From Micrococcales bacterium UBA7469 (lineage in GTDB: Bacteria > Actinomycetota > Actinomycetes > Actinomycetales > Microbacteriaceae), in assembly GCA_002479805.1 (NCBI GenBank), contig DLPB01000007.1:55528-119527 (forward strand): a stretch of DNA of 64,000 nt, given 5' to 3'. Below are positions 9,792-17,060 of this stretch, piece after piece (within the stretch, counting starts at the first letter, position 1; every line of letters starts with the position of its first letter). The translations under genes were made by a program, and so were the position numbers. Below the pieces are notes generated by a model that was given only the letters and a program-made list of their open reading frames with translations, ran no database searches and was not told the DNA's origin.

Positions 9792-10948
9792 AGCTTTTTA
9801 CCTAAAAGCCAAACGATCACGCCCACCAAAAGCGCCCAGAAGGCTCCGCCGATCCCCAAGATTGTGACGCCTGCTGCGCCGATTACAAATGTGACGACAC
9901 CAGCAAGTCTGGTCGAGTCATCGGTCACAGCGCCCTTGATAGCGTTAGCGAAGGTGTTGATAAGTGCAATACCAGCAAGAGATAGTAAGAGTTCGCGCGG
10001 GACTGCCAGCACAAAGGCTGCGAAGGGCGCCGCAAAGAGCGCGAACAGAATGTAGACCACCCCGCCCCAGCTAGAGGCGATCCAGCGTTTAGAAGGGTCT
10101 TTAGCTGCGCTCGAATCAGCATTCAGTGCAGCGGTAATCGCTGCGAGGTTTAGACCAAAACCTCCAAAAAGGCTGGTTAGAAGCGAGGCGGAACCGGTGG
10201 CGGCAAACACCTTGCCGGCTGGAACTTGGTAACCCAGCGAGGACATGATCGCCAGCCCTGGGAGGTTTTGACTCGCCATAGTGATCAGATAAAGCGGGAT
10301 CCCGATGGCAATGATGGCAGCGAGCTCAAACTGCGGCATCACAATCGCAAGTTCAGGCCAGAAGCTTCCAACACTTGCATCGCTTGCCTCGGAAGATGTT
10401 CCTATCAGCAAGAATCCAAGCGCAATCGCAATTGGCGTAGCCCAAAGTGGCAAAAAGCCATTTATCAAAAACCAGGTAATCACAACCGGCAGAATCAGCA
10501 CTGGGAAGTCAATGGCGGAGTGCACGGTGGCAATGACGAACGGGAAAATTACACCCGCCAACATAGCGGCGGAGATTTGCGGTGGAATCTTTCGCACCAA
10601 GTTTCCCAGCGTGGGCCAGAGACCGGTCAGCACAATCAGCACGCTGGAGACCATAAAGGCACCAACTGCTAAGTCAAAGCTCAAACCAAGTCCAGCGCTA
10701 GCAGCTAGAAAAGCGGCACCGGGCGTGCTCCAGACCACACTGATTGGCATCTTCAGCCAAACACTAAGTGCAATCGACATTACGCCGTAGCCAACCAACA
10801 TCACAGCCAGTGCGGTAGAGATTTGAGAGTTGGTGGCACCCATCGCTGCAAGCCCAGCAATTGCAATGGCGAAGGTAGCCACCGAACCGGTAATTGAGGC
10901 GACCGTGCCCGCAATGTACGGGGCTAAACGTTCGGAGTGAAGGTTGAT
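9788..10948 (-). CDS. BenE-family (benzoate/H+ symporter-like) membrane transporter, start uncertain
   Basis: A 10-12-helix secondary transporter of the BenE/YdcO family. The hallmarks LYLITMASQNLPGLAIM and NLAAITAALNA are visible, with WSTPGAAFL in the N-terminal half. Members are annotated as benzoate:proton symporters, but the substrate is not established for most. The first standard start codon in frame is GTG at 10882, which would cut the first helix in two. The frame continues upstream with a good N-terminus (SERLAPYIAGTVASITG) to the clpX stop at 10958 without any ATG, GTG or TTG. I place a tentative AUC start at 10948, seven bases after an AGGT; other options are an ATG-to-ATC change or read-through of the clpX TAG. 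Confidence 0.75.
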   Translation of the reverse strand: MNLHSERLAPYIAGTVASITGSVATFAIAIAGLAAMGATNSQISTALAVMLVGYGVMSIALSVWLKMPISVVWSTPGAAFLAASAGLGLSFDLAVGAFMVSSVLIVLTGLWPTLGNLVRKIPPQISAAMLAGVIFPFVIATVHSAIDFPVLILPVVITWFLINGFLPLWATPIAIALGFLLIGTSSEASDASVGSFWPELAIVMPQFELAAIIAIGIPLYLITMASQNLPGLAIMSSLGYQVPAGKVFAATGSASLLTSLFGGFGLNLAAITAALNADSSAAKDPSKRWIASSWGGVVYILFALFAAPFAAFVLAVPRELLLSLAGIALINTFANAIKGAVTDDSTRLAGVVTFVIGAAGVTILGIGGAFWALLVGVIVWLLGKKL

Positions 10949-10957
10949 TTTGTCTAC

Positions 10958-12235
10958 CTAGGCAGTCTTGTCTTTGAGGCGCTGCGGCAGTGGCTGAACT
11001 GTCGGCAAGGACTTGTGTTCGACGATATCCTCGGTGATCACTACCCTGCCCTGGTCAGTCGAGCCTGGCAGTTCAAACATAATTGGACCTAGAACTTTTT
11101 CCAAGATGGCCCGCAGACCACGCGCACCGGTATCCCTGGAAACAGCAAGGTCGGCAATCTTCTCAATTGCTGCGGGTTCAAACTCCAGCTCGAAACCGTC
11201 TATTTCAAACATGCGCTGGTACTGCTTGATAAGCGCGTTTTTTGGTTCGGTCAGAATCGAAATCAACGCAGGCTTGTCTAATTGCTCAACTGTCGCAATC
11301 ACCGGAAGGCGACCAATGAACTCTGGGATCAACCCAAACTTGCGAAGGTCTTCTGGCTGCACCTGCTTGAAAACATCTTGGTTCTCGGTTTTCTCTTTGA
11401 GAGGCGACCCGAAACCGATGCCCTTCTTGCCGGTTCGCTCCCCCACGATGGTCTCAAGACCTGCGAAGGCTCCGGCGACGATGAACAGCACGTTGGTGGT
11501 ATCAATCTGAATGAACTCTTGCTGTGGGTGCTTGCGACCACCCTGCGGTGGAACCGACGCGACGGTGCCCTCGAGGATCTTTAGCAGTGCCTGCTGCACA
11601 CCCTCACCGGAGACGTCTCGAGTAATAGATGGATTCTCAGCCTTGCGGGAAATCTTGTCGATCTCATCGATGTAGATGATGCCGGTCTCGGCCTTCTTGG
11701 GGTCGTAGTCAGCGGCCTGTAGCAACTTCAGCAGAATGTTCTCGACATCCTCGCCAACGTAACCGGCTTCGGTTAGCGCAGTAGCATCAGCAACCGCGAA
11801 TGGTACGTTTAGTCGCTTTGCAAGGGTTTGCGCTAGGTAAGTTTTGCCACAACCGGTTGGCCCCATGAGCAAAATATTTGACTTGGCAATTTCAATGTCA
11901 TCGTGACTCTTGCCACCTCGAGTCAAAGTGCCGGTGGCGCGAATGCGCTTGTAGTGGTTATAAACCGCTACCGCTAGCTGTTTCTTGGCGTTGTCTTGGC
12001 CAATGACGTACTCATCTAGGAAAGCTTTGATCTCGCGGGGGTTCGGAAGATCTAGCGACTCGGTTGACTCCTTGGCTTGAGCACCGAGCTCTTCTTCGAC
12101 AATCTCATTGCAGAGTTCGACACACTCGTCACAGATATAAACCGATGCTGGACCCGCAATCAGCTTTCGCACCTGGCGCTGGCTTTTGCCGCAAAAGGTG
12201 CACTTCAGCAGTTCGCTGGTCTCGCTCAATGTCAT
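10958..12235 (-). CDS. clpX: ATP-dependent Clp protease ATP-binding subunit ClpX
   Basis: AAA+ unfoldase that recognises tagged or specific substrates and threads them into the ClpP1P2 chamber. The 425-residue protein has an N-terminal zinc finger with Cys12, Cys15, Cys35 and Cys38, Walker A GPTGCGKT at residues 125-132, Walker B IIYIDEIDK, and a GIGFGS loop containing the IGF tripeptide that docks on ClpP. Start is ATG at 12235 with only a weak upstream AGGG. It lies 52 bases downstream of clpP2. That gap holds two direct copies of AGACTTTTT (12259-12267 and 12281-12289) and a TATAGG -10-like element on the minus strand, so clpX may also have its own promoter. Confidence 0.97.
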   Translation of the reverse strand: MTLSETSELLKCTFCGKSQRQVRKLIAGPASVYICDECVELCNEIVEEELGAQAKESTESLDLPNPREIKAFLDEYVIGQDNAKKQLAVAVYNHYKRIRATGTLTRGGKSHDDIEIAKSNILLMGPTGCGKTYLAQTLAKRLNVPFAVADATALTEAGYVGEDVENILLKLLQAADYDPKKAETGIIYIDEIDKISRKAENPSITRDVSGEGVQQALLKILEGTVASVPPQGGRKHPQQEFIQIDTTNVLFIVAGAFAGLETIVGERTGKKGIGFGSPLKEKTENQDVFKQVQPEDLRKFGLIPEFIGRLPVIATVEQLDKPALISILTEPKNALIKQYQRMFEIDGFELEFEPAAIEKIADLAVSRDTGARGLRAILEKVLGPIMFELPGSTDQGRVVITEDIVEHKSLPTVQPLPQRLKDKTA

Positions 12236-12287
12236 GCAAAAACCCTATATCCGTATGCAGACTTTTTGCGGGAGGTTGAAAGACTTT

Positions 12288-12929
12288 TTAGCCCTTGCGA
12301 GAAGTCAGCACCTGGTCGATAAGGCCGTATTCCAAGGCTTCTTGCGCGGTGAGGATCTTGTCGCGGTCGATGTCCTTGTTTACCTTGGCCAGATCCTGAC
12401 CGGTGTGCTTGGCCAAAGTCTCCTCGAGCCACTCACGCATGCGCATGATTTCGCGAGCCTGAATCTCGATATCTGACGCCTGGCCCGAACCACCGCCACC
12501 GGTTGCTGGCTGGTGGATTAGCACTCTTGCGTTTGGAAGCGCAAGGCGCTTACCCTTTGCGCCAGCTGCCAGTAGCACCGCGGCAGCCGAGGCTGCCTGA
12601 CCTAGACAAACGGTTTGAATCTGTGGCTTGATGTATTGCATGGTGTCGTAAATCGCAGTAAGTGCGGTGAACGATCCACCTGGGGAGTTGATGTACATCG
12701 TGATGTCGCGGTCTGGGTCCTGAGACTCCAAAACCAACAGCTGAGCCATGATGTCGTCGGCAGAGGCATCATCTACCTGGACGCCTAGGAACACGATGCG
12801 GTCCTCAAACAACTTGGTGTAGGGGTTGTGACGCTTGAAGCCGTATGAGGTGCGCTCCTCGAATTCCGGCAGGATGTAGCGCGACTGCGGCATCGGAATC
12901 CGACCTGCGGCTGATTCTAGATAAGTCAT
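12288..12929 (-). CDS. clpP2: Clp protease proteolytic subunit 2
   Basis: Serine peptidase subunit of the heteromeric ClpP1P2 tetradecamer typical of actinobacteria. The 213-residue protein has the catalytic triad Ser114 (GQAASAAAV), His139 (LIHQP) and Asp190 (DIDRDK). The N-terminal extension before FEERTSYG resembles a processed propeptide. A glycine-rich insert (ATGGGGSGQ) follows the His motif, where the handle region begins, and is characteristic of the ClpP2-type subunit. Start is ATG at 12929, two bases after the clpP1 stop, so the two subunits are co-translated, fitting an obligate pair. Confidence 0.95.
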   Translation of the reverse strand: MTYLESAAGRIPMPQSRYILPEFEERTSYGFKRHNPYTKLFEDRIVFLGVQVDDASADDIMAQLLVLESQDPDRDITMYINSPGGSFTALTAIYDTMQYIKPQIQTVCLGQAASAAAVLLAAGAKGKRLALPNARVLIHQPATGGGGSGQASDIEIQAREIMRMREWLEETLAKHTGQDLAKVNKDIDRDKILTAQEALEYGLIDQVLTSRKG

Positions 12930-12931
12930 CT

Positions 12932-13513
12932 TTAGGCCTTTCCTACACCGGTTGAACGGTTTGCAAATTCCTGAATGTGATCTATGAAGCCATATTCCAG
13001 CGCTTCTTGCGCGGTGAACCAGCGGTCGCGATCGCCGTCCTGCATGACCTGCTCAACGGTCTTACCGGTCTGCGCCGCGGTGATCGAAGCTAGCTGACGT
13101 TTCATCGACATGATCAACTCAGCCTGAGTCTGAATGTCGGATGCGGTGCCACCAAAGCCACCGTGCGGCTGGTGCAGCAGCACTCTGGTGTTTGGGGTGG
13201 CATATCTCTTGCCCTTGGCACCGGAGGTGAGCAGGAACTGTCCCATCGAGGCACACATTCCGATTCCGACGGTCACAATGTCGTTCGGTACGTACTGCAT
13301 GGTGTCGTAGATTGCCATGCCCGCGGTAATAGATCCACCTGGGGAGTTGATGTACAAGAAGATGTCTTTTTCGGCATCCTCCGCTGCTAGCAACAAGATT
13401 TTGGCGCAGATCTCATTGGCGTTATCGTCGCGAACTTCGCTGCCCAACCAGACAATACGGTCCTTAAGCAATCTGTCAAAAACGCCGTGACCTAGATTTT
13501 GTGGCTCTGCCAT
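12932..13513 (-). CDS. clpP1: Clp protease proteolytic subunit 1
   Basis: First catalytic subunit of the ClpP1P2 protease. The 193-residue protein has Ser89 (GMCASMGQF), His114 (LLHQPHGG) and Asp163 (DGDRDRW). Start is the ATG at 13513, with a strong AAGGAG five bases upstream. The 73-base gap to tig is the likely promoter region of clpP1-clpP2 and contains a sequence matching the actinobacterial ClgR operator (see 13573-13586), plus two copies of the palindrome TTAGCTAA (13523-13530 and 13555-13562). The order tig-clpP1-clpP2-clpX is conserved across actinobacteria. Confidence 0.96.
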   Translation of the reverse strand: MAEPQNLGHGVFDRLLKDRIVWLGSEVRDDNANEICAKILLLAAEDAEKDIFLYINSPGGSITAGMAIYDTMQYVPNDIVTVGIGMCASMGQFLLTSGAKGKRYATPNTRVLLHQPHGGFGGTASDIQTQAELIMSMKRQLASITAAQTGKTVEQVMQDGDRDRWFTAQEALEYGFIDHIQEFANRSTGVGKA

Positions 13514-13572
13514 TGCAACTCCTTAGCTAACAAGACACAAAGATAGCTTCGGTTTAGCTAAAAACTTGGCAT

Positions 13573-13586
13573 GTTCGCCATCGGCG
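13573..13586 (-). promoter_or_regulatory. Candidate ClgR operator upstream of clpP1
   Basis: On the plus strand this reads GTTCGC-CATCG-GCG, an exact fit to the GTTCGC-N5-GCG pattern described for ClgR, the activator of clp genes in Streptomyces and Corynebacterium. It sits 60 bases upstream of the clpP1 start, immediately after the tig stop, which is the right place for an activator. A match this short can occur by chance and no clgR gene is in the window, so the call rests on motif plus position. Confidence 0.5.
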
Positions 13587-14849
13587 TTAGCCTTCGACTG
13601 AGACCTTGTTCCCCTTGGCATCGGTAATCTCAGCGTGAGCAACCAGTGCATCGACAGCCTTGCGACGAGAAAGCTCGTCAACAAACATTGGAACCTGCCC
13701 GGCGTTTGCTACCTGCTTGATGAATTCGTTCGGGTCCATACCGTAGTTGCGGCTCTGGAAGGCTAGGTACTCGATCAGCTCTTGGTCCTCGACCTTGATG
13801 CCCTCGGCGTCAACGACTGCATCTAGCAAAAGCTGAACGCGGAAGTTCTTCTCAGTCTCTTCCAGCACCTCGACACGGTGTGGGTCATCCATCGCCTTGC
13901 CTTCTTGCTCGAGGTGGTGGTCCACCTCACGCTTTACAGCTTCGTCAGAAACTGGAATCTTTGCCTTTTCAACCAACTGGTCCACGATCTGGTCGCGAGC
14001 CTGGAGAATCTGCTTGCGAACAAAGTTTTGCTCTAGCTTCTTCTCGATGTCGGCCTTCAGCTCGTCCAGGGTGTCAAACTCACTAGCCAGCTGAGCAAAT
14101 GCATCGTCAGCCTTTGGCAGCTCGCGCTCCTTGACGGCATTTAGAGTGACGGTGACCTCGGCCTCGCTGCCAGCCCGGTCGCCACCGACCAGCTTGGAGC
14201 GGAAAGTGGTGGTCTCGCCTGCGGTCAAGGTCTGTAGCGCCTCGTCAATGCCGTCTAGCAACTGGCCAGAGCCAATTTCGTAAGAGATGTCCTTGGCGGT
14301 GTCAATCTGAGTTCCACCGATCGAAGCACTCAGGTCAATCGAAGTGAAGTCACCGCTCTTTGCTGGGCGGTCAACGGTCTTCAGGGTGCCGAAGCGGGCG
14401 CGCAGTGCGTCTAGCTCGGTCTCGATGTCGAGCTTCGCAATCTTGACAGCGTCAACCTTGACCTTGAGGCCCTTGTACTCTGGCAATTTAAACTCTGGGC
14501 GAACTTCAACCTCCAGCTCAACGACCAAGTCGTTAGCAGGCTCTTGAGCATTCGGAGCGCTCTTGACGTCTGCCTGAGGGGTGGAAAGCGGCTTGAGGTT
14601 CTCCTGAATCAGTGCCTCGCGGTAAAAGTCATCTAGGCCGTCATTCACCGCCTGGGCAATGATGGCGTCCTTGCCAACGCGCTGGTCCAGGATGGTTGCC
14701 GGAACCTTACCCTTGCGGAATCCTGGGATGTTTACCTGAGAAGAAACAGTCTCGTAAGCCTTCTCCAGGGCTGGCTTGAAGCCGGCCTGATCAACGGTGA
14801 TGGTCAGCTTTACGCGAGTCGGGTTTAGGCGCTCAACAGTGGTCTTCAC
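13587..14849 (-). CDS. tig: Trigger factor (ribosome-associated chaperone)
   Basis: Binds ribosomal protein L23 at the exit tunnel, shields nascent chains and has peptidyl-prolyl isomerase activity. I start it at GTG 14849 (protein VKTTVERLNPTRVKL, 420 residues), preceded by GGAGA five bases upstream. The open frame extends further only because it runs through the antisense of tRNA-Pro. The ribosome-binding signature GFRKGK is at residues 43-48, followed by the FKBP-like domain in the middle and a helical C-terminal arm domain with many acidic and Lys/Glu-rich helices. It is the first protein gene after tRNA-Pro on this strand and precedes clpP1-clpP2-clpX. Confidence 0.95.
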   Translation of the reverse strand: MKTTVERLNPTRVKLTITVDQAGFKPALEKAYETVSSQVNIPGFRKGKVPATILDQRVGKDAIIAQAVNDGLDDFYREALIQENLKPLSTPQADVKSAPNAQEPANDLVVELEVEVRPEFKLPEYKGLKVKVDAVKIAKLDIETELDALRARFGTLKTVDRPAKSGDFTSIDLSASIGGTQIDTAKDISYEIGSGQLLDGIDEALQTLTAGETTTFRSKLVGGDRAGSEAEVTVTLNAVKERELPKADDAFAQLASEFDTLDELKADIEKKLEQNFVRKQILQARDQIVDQLVEKAKIPVSDEAVKREVDHHLEQEGKAMDDPHRVEVLEETEKNFRVQLLLDAVVDAEGIKVEDQELIEYLAFQSRNYGMDPNEFIKQVANAGQVPMFVDELSRRKAVDALVAHAEITDAKGNKVSVEG

Positions 14850-14889
14850 TTTTTCTCCATGGATTAGACGACAGGAATTACTTACGTGG

Positions 14890-14963
14890 TCGGGATGACA
14901 GGATTTGAACCTGCAACCCCCTGTACCCAAAACAGGTGCGCTACCAAATTGCGCTACATCCCG
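14890..14963 (-). tRNA. tRNA-Pro (anticodon TGG)
   Basis: Minus-strand cloverleaf: acceptor CGGGATG pairs with CATCCCG, the D arm is GCGC-AATTTGGTA-GCGC, the anticodon stem CCTGT/ACAGG encloses loop TTTGGGT with anticodon TGG, and the T arm is TGCAGGTTCAAATCCTGTC. The discriminator is A and CCA is not encoded. A weak promoter candidate lies upstream on this strand: TTGGAC (15029-15024), 19 bases, TAGAGT (15004-14999). Spurious proteins reading through this gene are common in annotation. Confidence 0.95.
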
Positions 14964-14984
14964 GAGGTTGTTGCAACCCTTGAG

Positions 14985-15015
14985 TTGCGAACTGGAACAC
15001 TCTACCCCATAGAAT
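14985..15015 (+). promoter_or_regulatory. Likely promoter of tRNA-Gly
   Basis: TTGCGA at 14985-14990, a 19-base spacer and TAGAAT at 15010-15015, placing transcription start about 14 bases before the mature tRNA-Gly. The TAGAAT -10 also occurs upstream of tRNA-Arg and tRNA-His in this window. Motif-based call only. Confidence 0.4.
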
Positions 15016-15035
15016 GGTGTCGCGTCCAACGCTTC

Positions 15036-15109
15036 GCGAGTGTAGCTCAATGGTAGAGCCTCAGTCTTCCAAACTGATTACGCGGGTTCGATTCCCGTCA
15101 CTCGCTCCA
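15036..15109 (+). tRNA. tRNA-Gly (anticodon TCC)
   Basis: Plus-strand cloverleaf: acceptor GCGAGTG pairs with CACTCGC, followed by discriminator T and an encoded CCA. The D arm contains AGCTCAATGGTAGAGCC, the anticodon stem TCAGT/ACTGA encloses loop CTTCCAA with anticodon TCC, and the T arm is GCGGGTTCGATTCCCGT. It lies divergent to tRNA-Pro and three bases before the end of the convergent nei gene. Confidence 0.96.
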
Positions 15110-15111
15110 GA

Positions 15112-15891
15112 TCAGGCCTGACAGGCCGAACAGAAGTAGAGCTTTCTGGTTGCCATCAGCTCAATCGAAATCAAATTTCCACACTCGCGACACGCCAATC
15201 CCTCACGCTTGTATACGTAATAGCGGTCAGCTTTTTTGGTTTTAGCCTTCAAAAAACCTTCGCGAGTGAGCATCAAGCCGGTCTTTACCCCGAGCGGCAT
15301 CAGCGCCACCGCATCCCGCCAAATCGCTTCCACAATCTCTCTTGGCACCAATTTTCCTGGGGTGTGGGGGTCCAGATTCGCTCGAAACAACAGTTCGGCC
15401 CGGTAAACGTTACCAATGCCTGAAATAACCGATTGATCCATCAACAGCTGCCCAATAGAAACAGCCGATCGGCCCACCTTTTCGACAAACTTCGTCATTT
15501 CCGCTCCCGGATCAAGCGGATCCGGCCCTAGTCGAGATAACACCTGCAGGTATTGCTCATCGGTTAGCAGCTCGCAGGCAGTCGGGCCGCGAAGATCAGC
15601 CAAATGTCCAGCTGCGATAAACCTGGCCCGCACCGCACCTCTGGGTTCTGGCAACTCAGCCGGTTGACTAAATTGCCACTTGCCATAGATGCCAAGGTGA
15701 ATTCGCAAAATTGCTGGTTCGAAGTGAAGAAACAGCTGCTTACCAACCGCCTTGGCGCTAATTAGCTTTGAGCCGTCAATCAGCTTTGAGTCGGTGAATC
15801 TCCCCTGCGGCGAGGAGACAGCAACATTTTGACCCGCGAAGTTCTTTCTAAAGTGATTCGCAGTTCGATGAACGGTATGACCCTCTGGCAT
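15112..15891 (-). CDS. nei: Fpg/Nei family DNA glycosylase (endonuclease VIII-like)
   Basis: Base-excision repair enzyme with AP-lyase activity that removes oxidised bases. The 259-residue protein begins MPEGHTVHR; the Pro2/Glu3 pair provides the catalytic amine and acid after Met removal, and the GHTVHR form is typical of the Nei branch rather than Fpg (MPELPEV). A C-terminal zinc finger has Cys234, Cys237, Cys254 and Cys257 (C-X2-C-X16-C-X2-C). The helix-two-turn-helix segment GIGNVYRAELLF is intact. It follows rpiB by four bases on the same strand. The nei/rpiB pairing upstream of pepN is a conserved actinobacterial arrangement. Confidence 0.92.
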   Translation of the reverse strand: MPEGHTVHRTANHFRKNFAGQNVAVSSPQGRFTDSKLIDGSKLISAKAVGKQLFLHFEPAILRIHLGIYGKWQFSQPAELPEPRGAVRARFIAAGHLADLRGPTACELLTDEQYLQVLSRLGPDPLDPGAEMTKFVEKVGRSAVSIGQLLMDQSVISGIGNVYRAELLFRANLDPHTPGKLVPREIVEAIWRDAVALMPLGVKTGLMLTREGFLKAKTKKADRYYVYKREGLACRECGNLISIELMATRKLYFCSACQA

Positions 15892-15895
15892 TTAG

Positions 15896-16369
15896 CTAGT
15901 AGACGATTTCGCCGGTGGTTTCGTAAGTCACAATCTTTCCGATTCTGCGAACGTGACGCTCGTCATGGGAAAAGTCTTTGGCAATAAAAATCTTTACCAG
16001 TTCCAAAACCTCGGACTGACTGTGTTGGCGAGCCCCGAGTGCGCAGACATTTGCGTCATTGTGATCGCGTGCCAGAGCGGCAGTATCAGCATTCCAAATC
16101 AAAGCGGCGCGAACTCCTGCCACCTTATTGGCTGCTATTTGCTCACCGTTGCCGGAGCCACCCAACACGATTCCCAGTGCCTGAATACCCGCTGCCTGAT
16201 CGGCAACTACCGCCTCGGCGGCTGCGATGCAAAAACCTGGATAGTCATCGAGCGCGTCATAGACCTTTGGTCCGTGATCGATCAGCTCATGGCCCAACTT
16301 GGTGAGCTCAGAAACCAGGTAGGCGCTCAGTTCCATGCCGGCGTGATCGGTTGCAATGTGAATGCGCAT
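15896..16369 (-). CDS. rpiB: Ribose-5-phosphate isomerase B
   Basis: Interconverts ribose 5-phosphate and ribulose 5-phosphate in the pentose phosphate pathway. The 157-residue protein has the phosphate and substrate motif DHAG at residues 8-11, active-site GGSGNGEQ with Ser72 in place of the Cys used by the E. coli enzyme (the serine form is normal for actinobacteria), and HNDANVCALGAR around residues 103-114. Start is ATG at 16369. It lies between the DUF1648 membrane protein gene and nei with only a few bases on either side, so it is probably co-transcribed from the antiporter gene downward. Confidence 0.94.
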   Translation of the reverse strand: MRIHIATDHAGMELSAYLVSELTKLGHELIDHGPKVYDALDDYPGFCIAAAEAVVADQAAGIQALGIVLGGSGNGEQIAANKVAGVRAALIWNADTAALARDHNDANVCALGARQHSQSEVLELVKIFIAKDFSHDERHVRRIGKIVTYETTGEIVY

Positions 16370-16376
16370 TTTGCTC

Positions 16377-17060
16377 CTAGATCTTCGGATTCAGTGCGGC
16401 TAGCAGGTTTTCCACCTGATTACTGCGAACCAAGATTACTTCGCCGGCATGGGTGGTGATTTCCAACGCTGGTCCTCGAGAAGGGATAAATGCGACCTTC
16501 CCCTTGGCAAAGCGCAATCCCCAACCTCCGAATTGCGCAGGCCTAACCTCCCGGCTGGTAAGCGATGCAATCTCGCCATACTCCAAAGTGAGAACATTTA
16601 GGCCCCAGAGCTGAATCCGCAATTTATCTGAGATTACGACCTTAGGCATGGAAAGCGCCATCGGAGTCAAGAGCAATACCGGAAGCACAAACCAAAGCAC
16701 CTCAAGCCCTACTCTGACATCGGCAGAATTTGTCAGGCCAATCTGAACAGCGACGACATAAATCATCAAACCGAAGATGAAAAACCAAAAGTATCCGGTG
16801 AGCGCAAGCAAAATTCGCCTCAGTGCCGCGTGGATTCTTGGCAACAGCAGTGAAACTAAGACCATGGCGCTTGCTAGCACAAGGGCGAAATTTGCCCAAA
16901 TCAAATGCTCGATAACCGACGCAAAGCCATCGGCCTTACCACTTACGCCCCAGTGAGTAGCGAGCGGGTTTGGAAGCAGAGCCTGAGCATCAAGCCACAG
17001 CACCCAGAAGCTGTAGGCGAAAGGACCCAAGCAGCAAATTGCTATGGCCAAACGCTTCAT
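16377..17060 (-). CDS. Membrane protein with DUF1648-like segment and C-terminal PH-like domain
   Basis: 227-residue protein of unknown role. An N-terminal membrane segment is followed by PNPLATHWGVSGKADGFAS, the hallmark of DUF1648 domains. Three or four further hydrophobic helices come next, then a soluble C-terminal region of about 80 residues rich in beta strands (LEYGEIASLTSREV, GGWGLRFAKGKVAFI) that looks like a bacterial PH-type domain. I start at ATG 17060 because GGAGAG precedes it and the ATGA overlaps the stop of the antiporter gene; the longer open frame lies antisense-free but inside that gene. The tight coupling suggests the two proteins act together. Function not recognised. 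Confidence 0.75.
   Translation of the reverse strand: MKRLAIAICCLGPFAYSFWVLWLDAQALLPNPLATHWGVSGKADGFASVIEHLIWANFALVLASAMVLVSLLLPRIHAALRRILLALTGYFWFFIFGLMIYVVAVQIGLTNSADVRVGLEVLWFVLPVLLLTPMALSMPKVVISDKLRIQLWGLNVLTLEYGEIASLTSREVRPAQFGGWGLRFAKGKVAFIPSRGPALEITTHAGEVILVRSNQVENLLAALNPKI

Noticed and set aside
14850..15050. 67-codon N-terminal extension of the trigger factor open frame
   Set aside because: It runs through the antisense of tRNA-Pro and gives the known spurious tRNA-derived peptide pattern; GTG 14849 with GGAGA is the real start.
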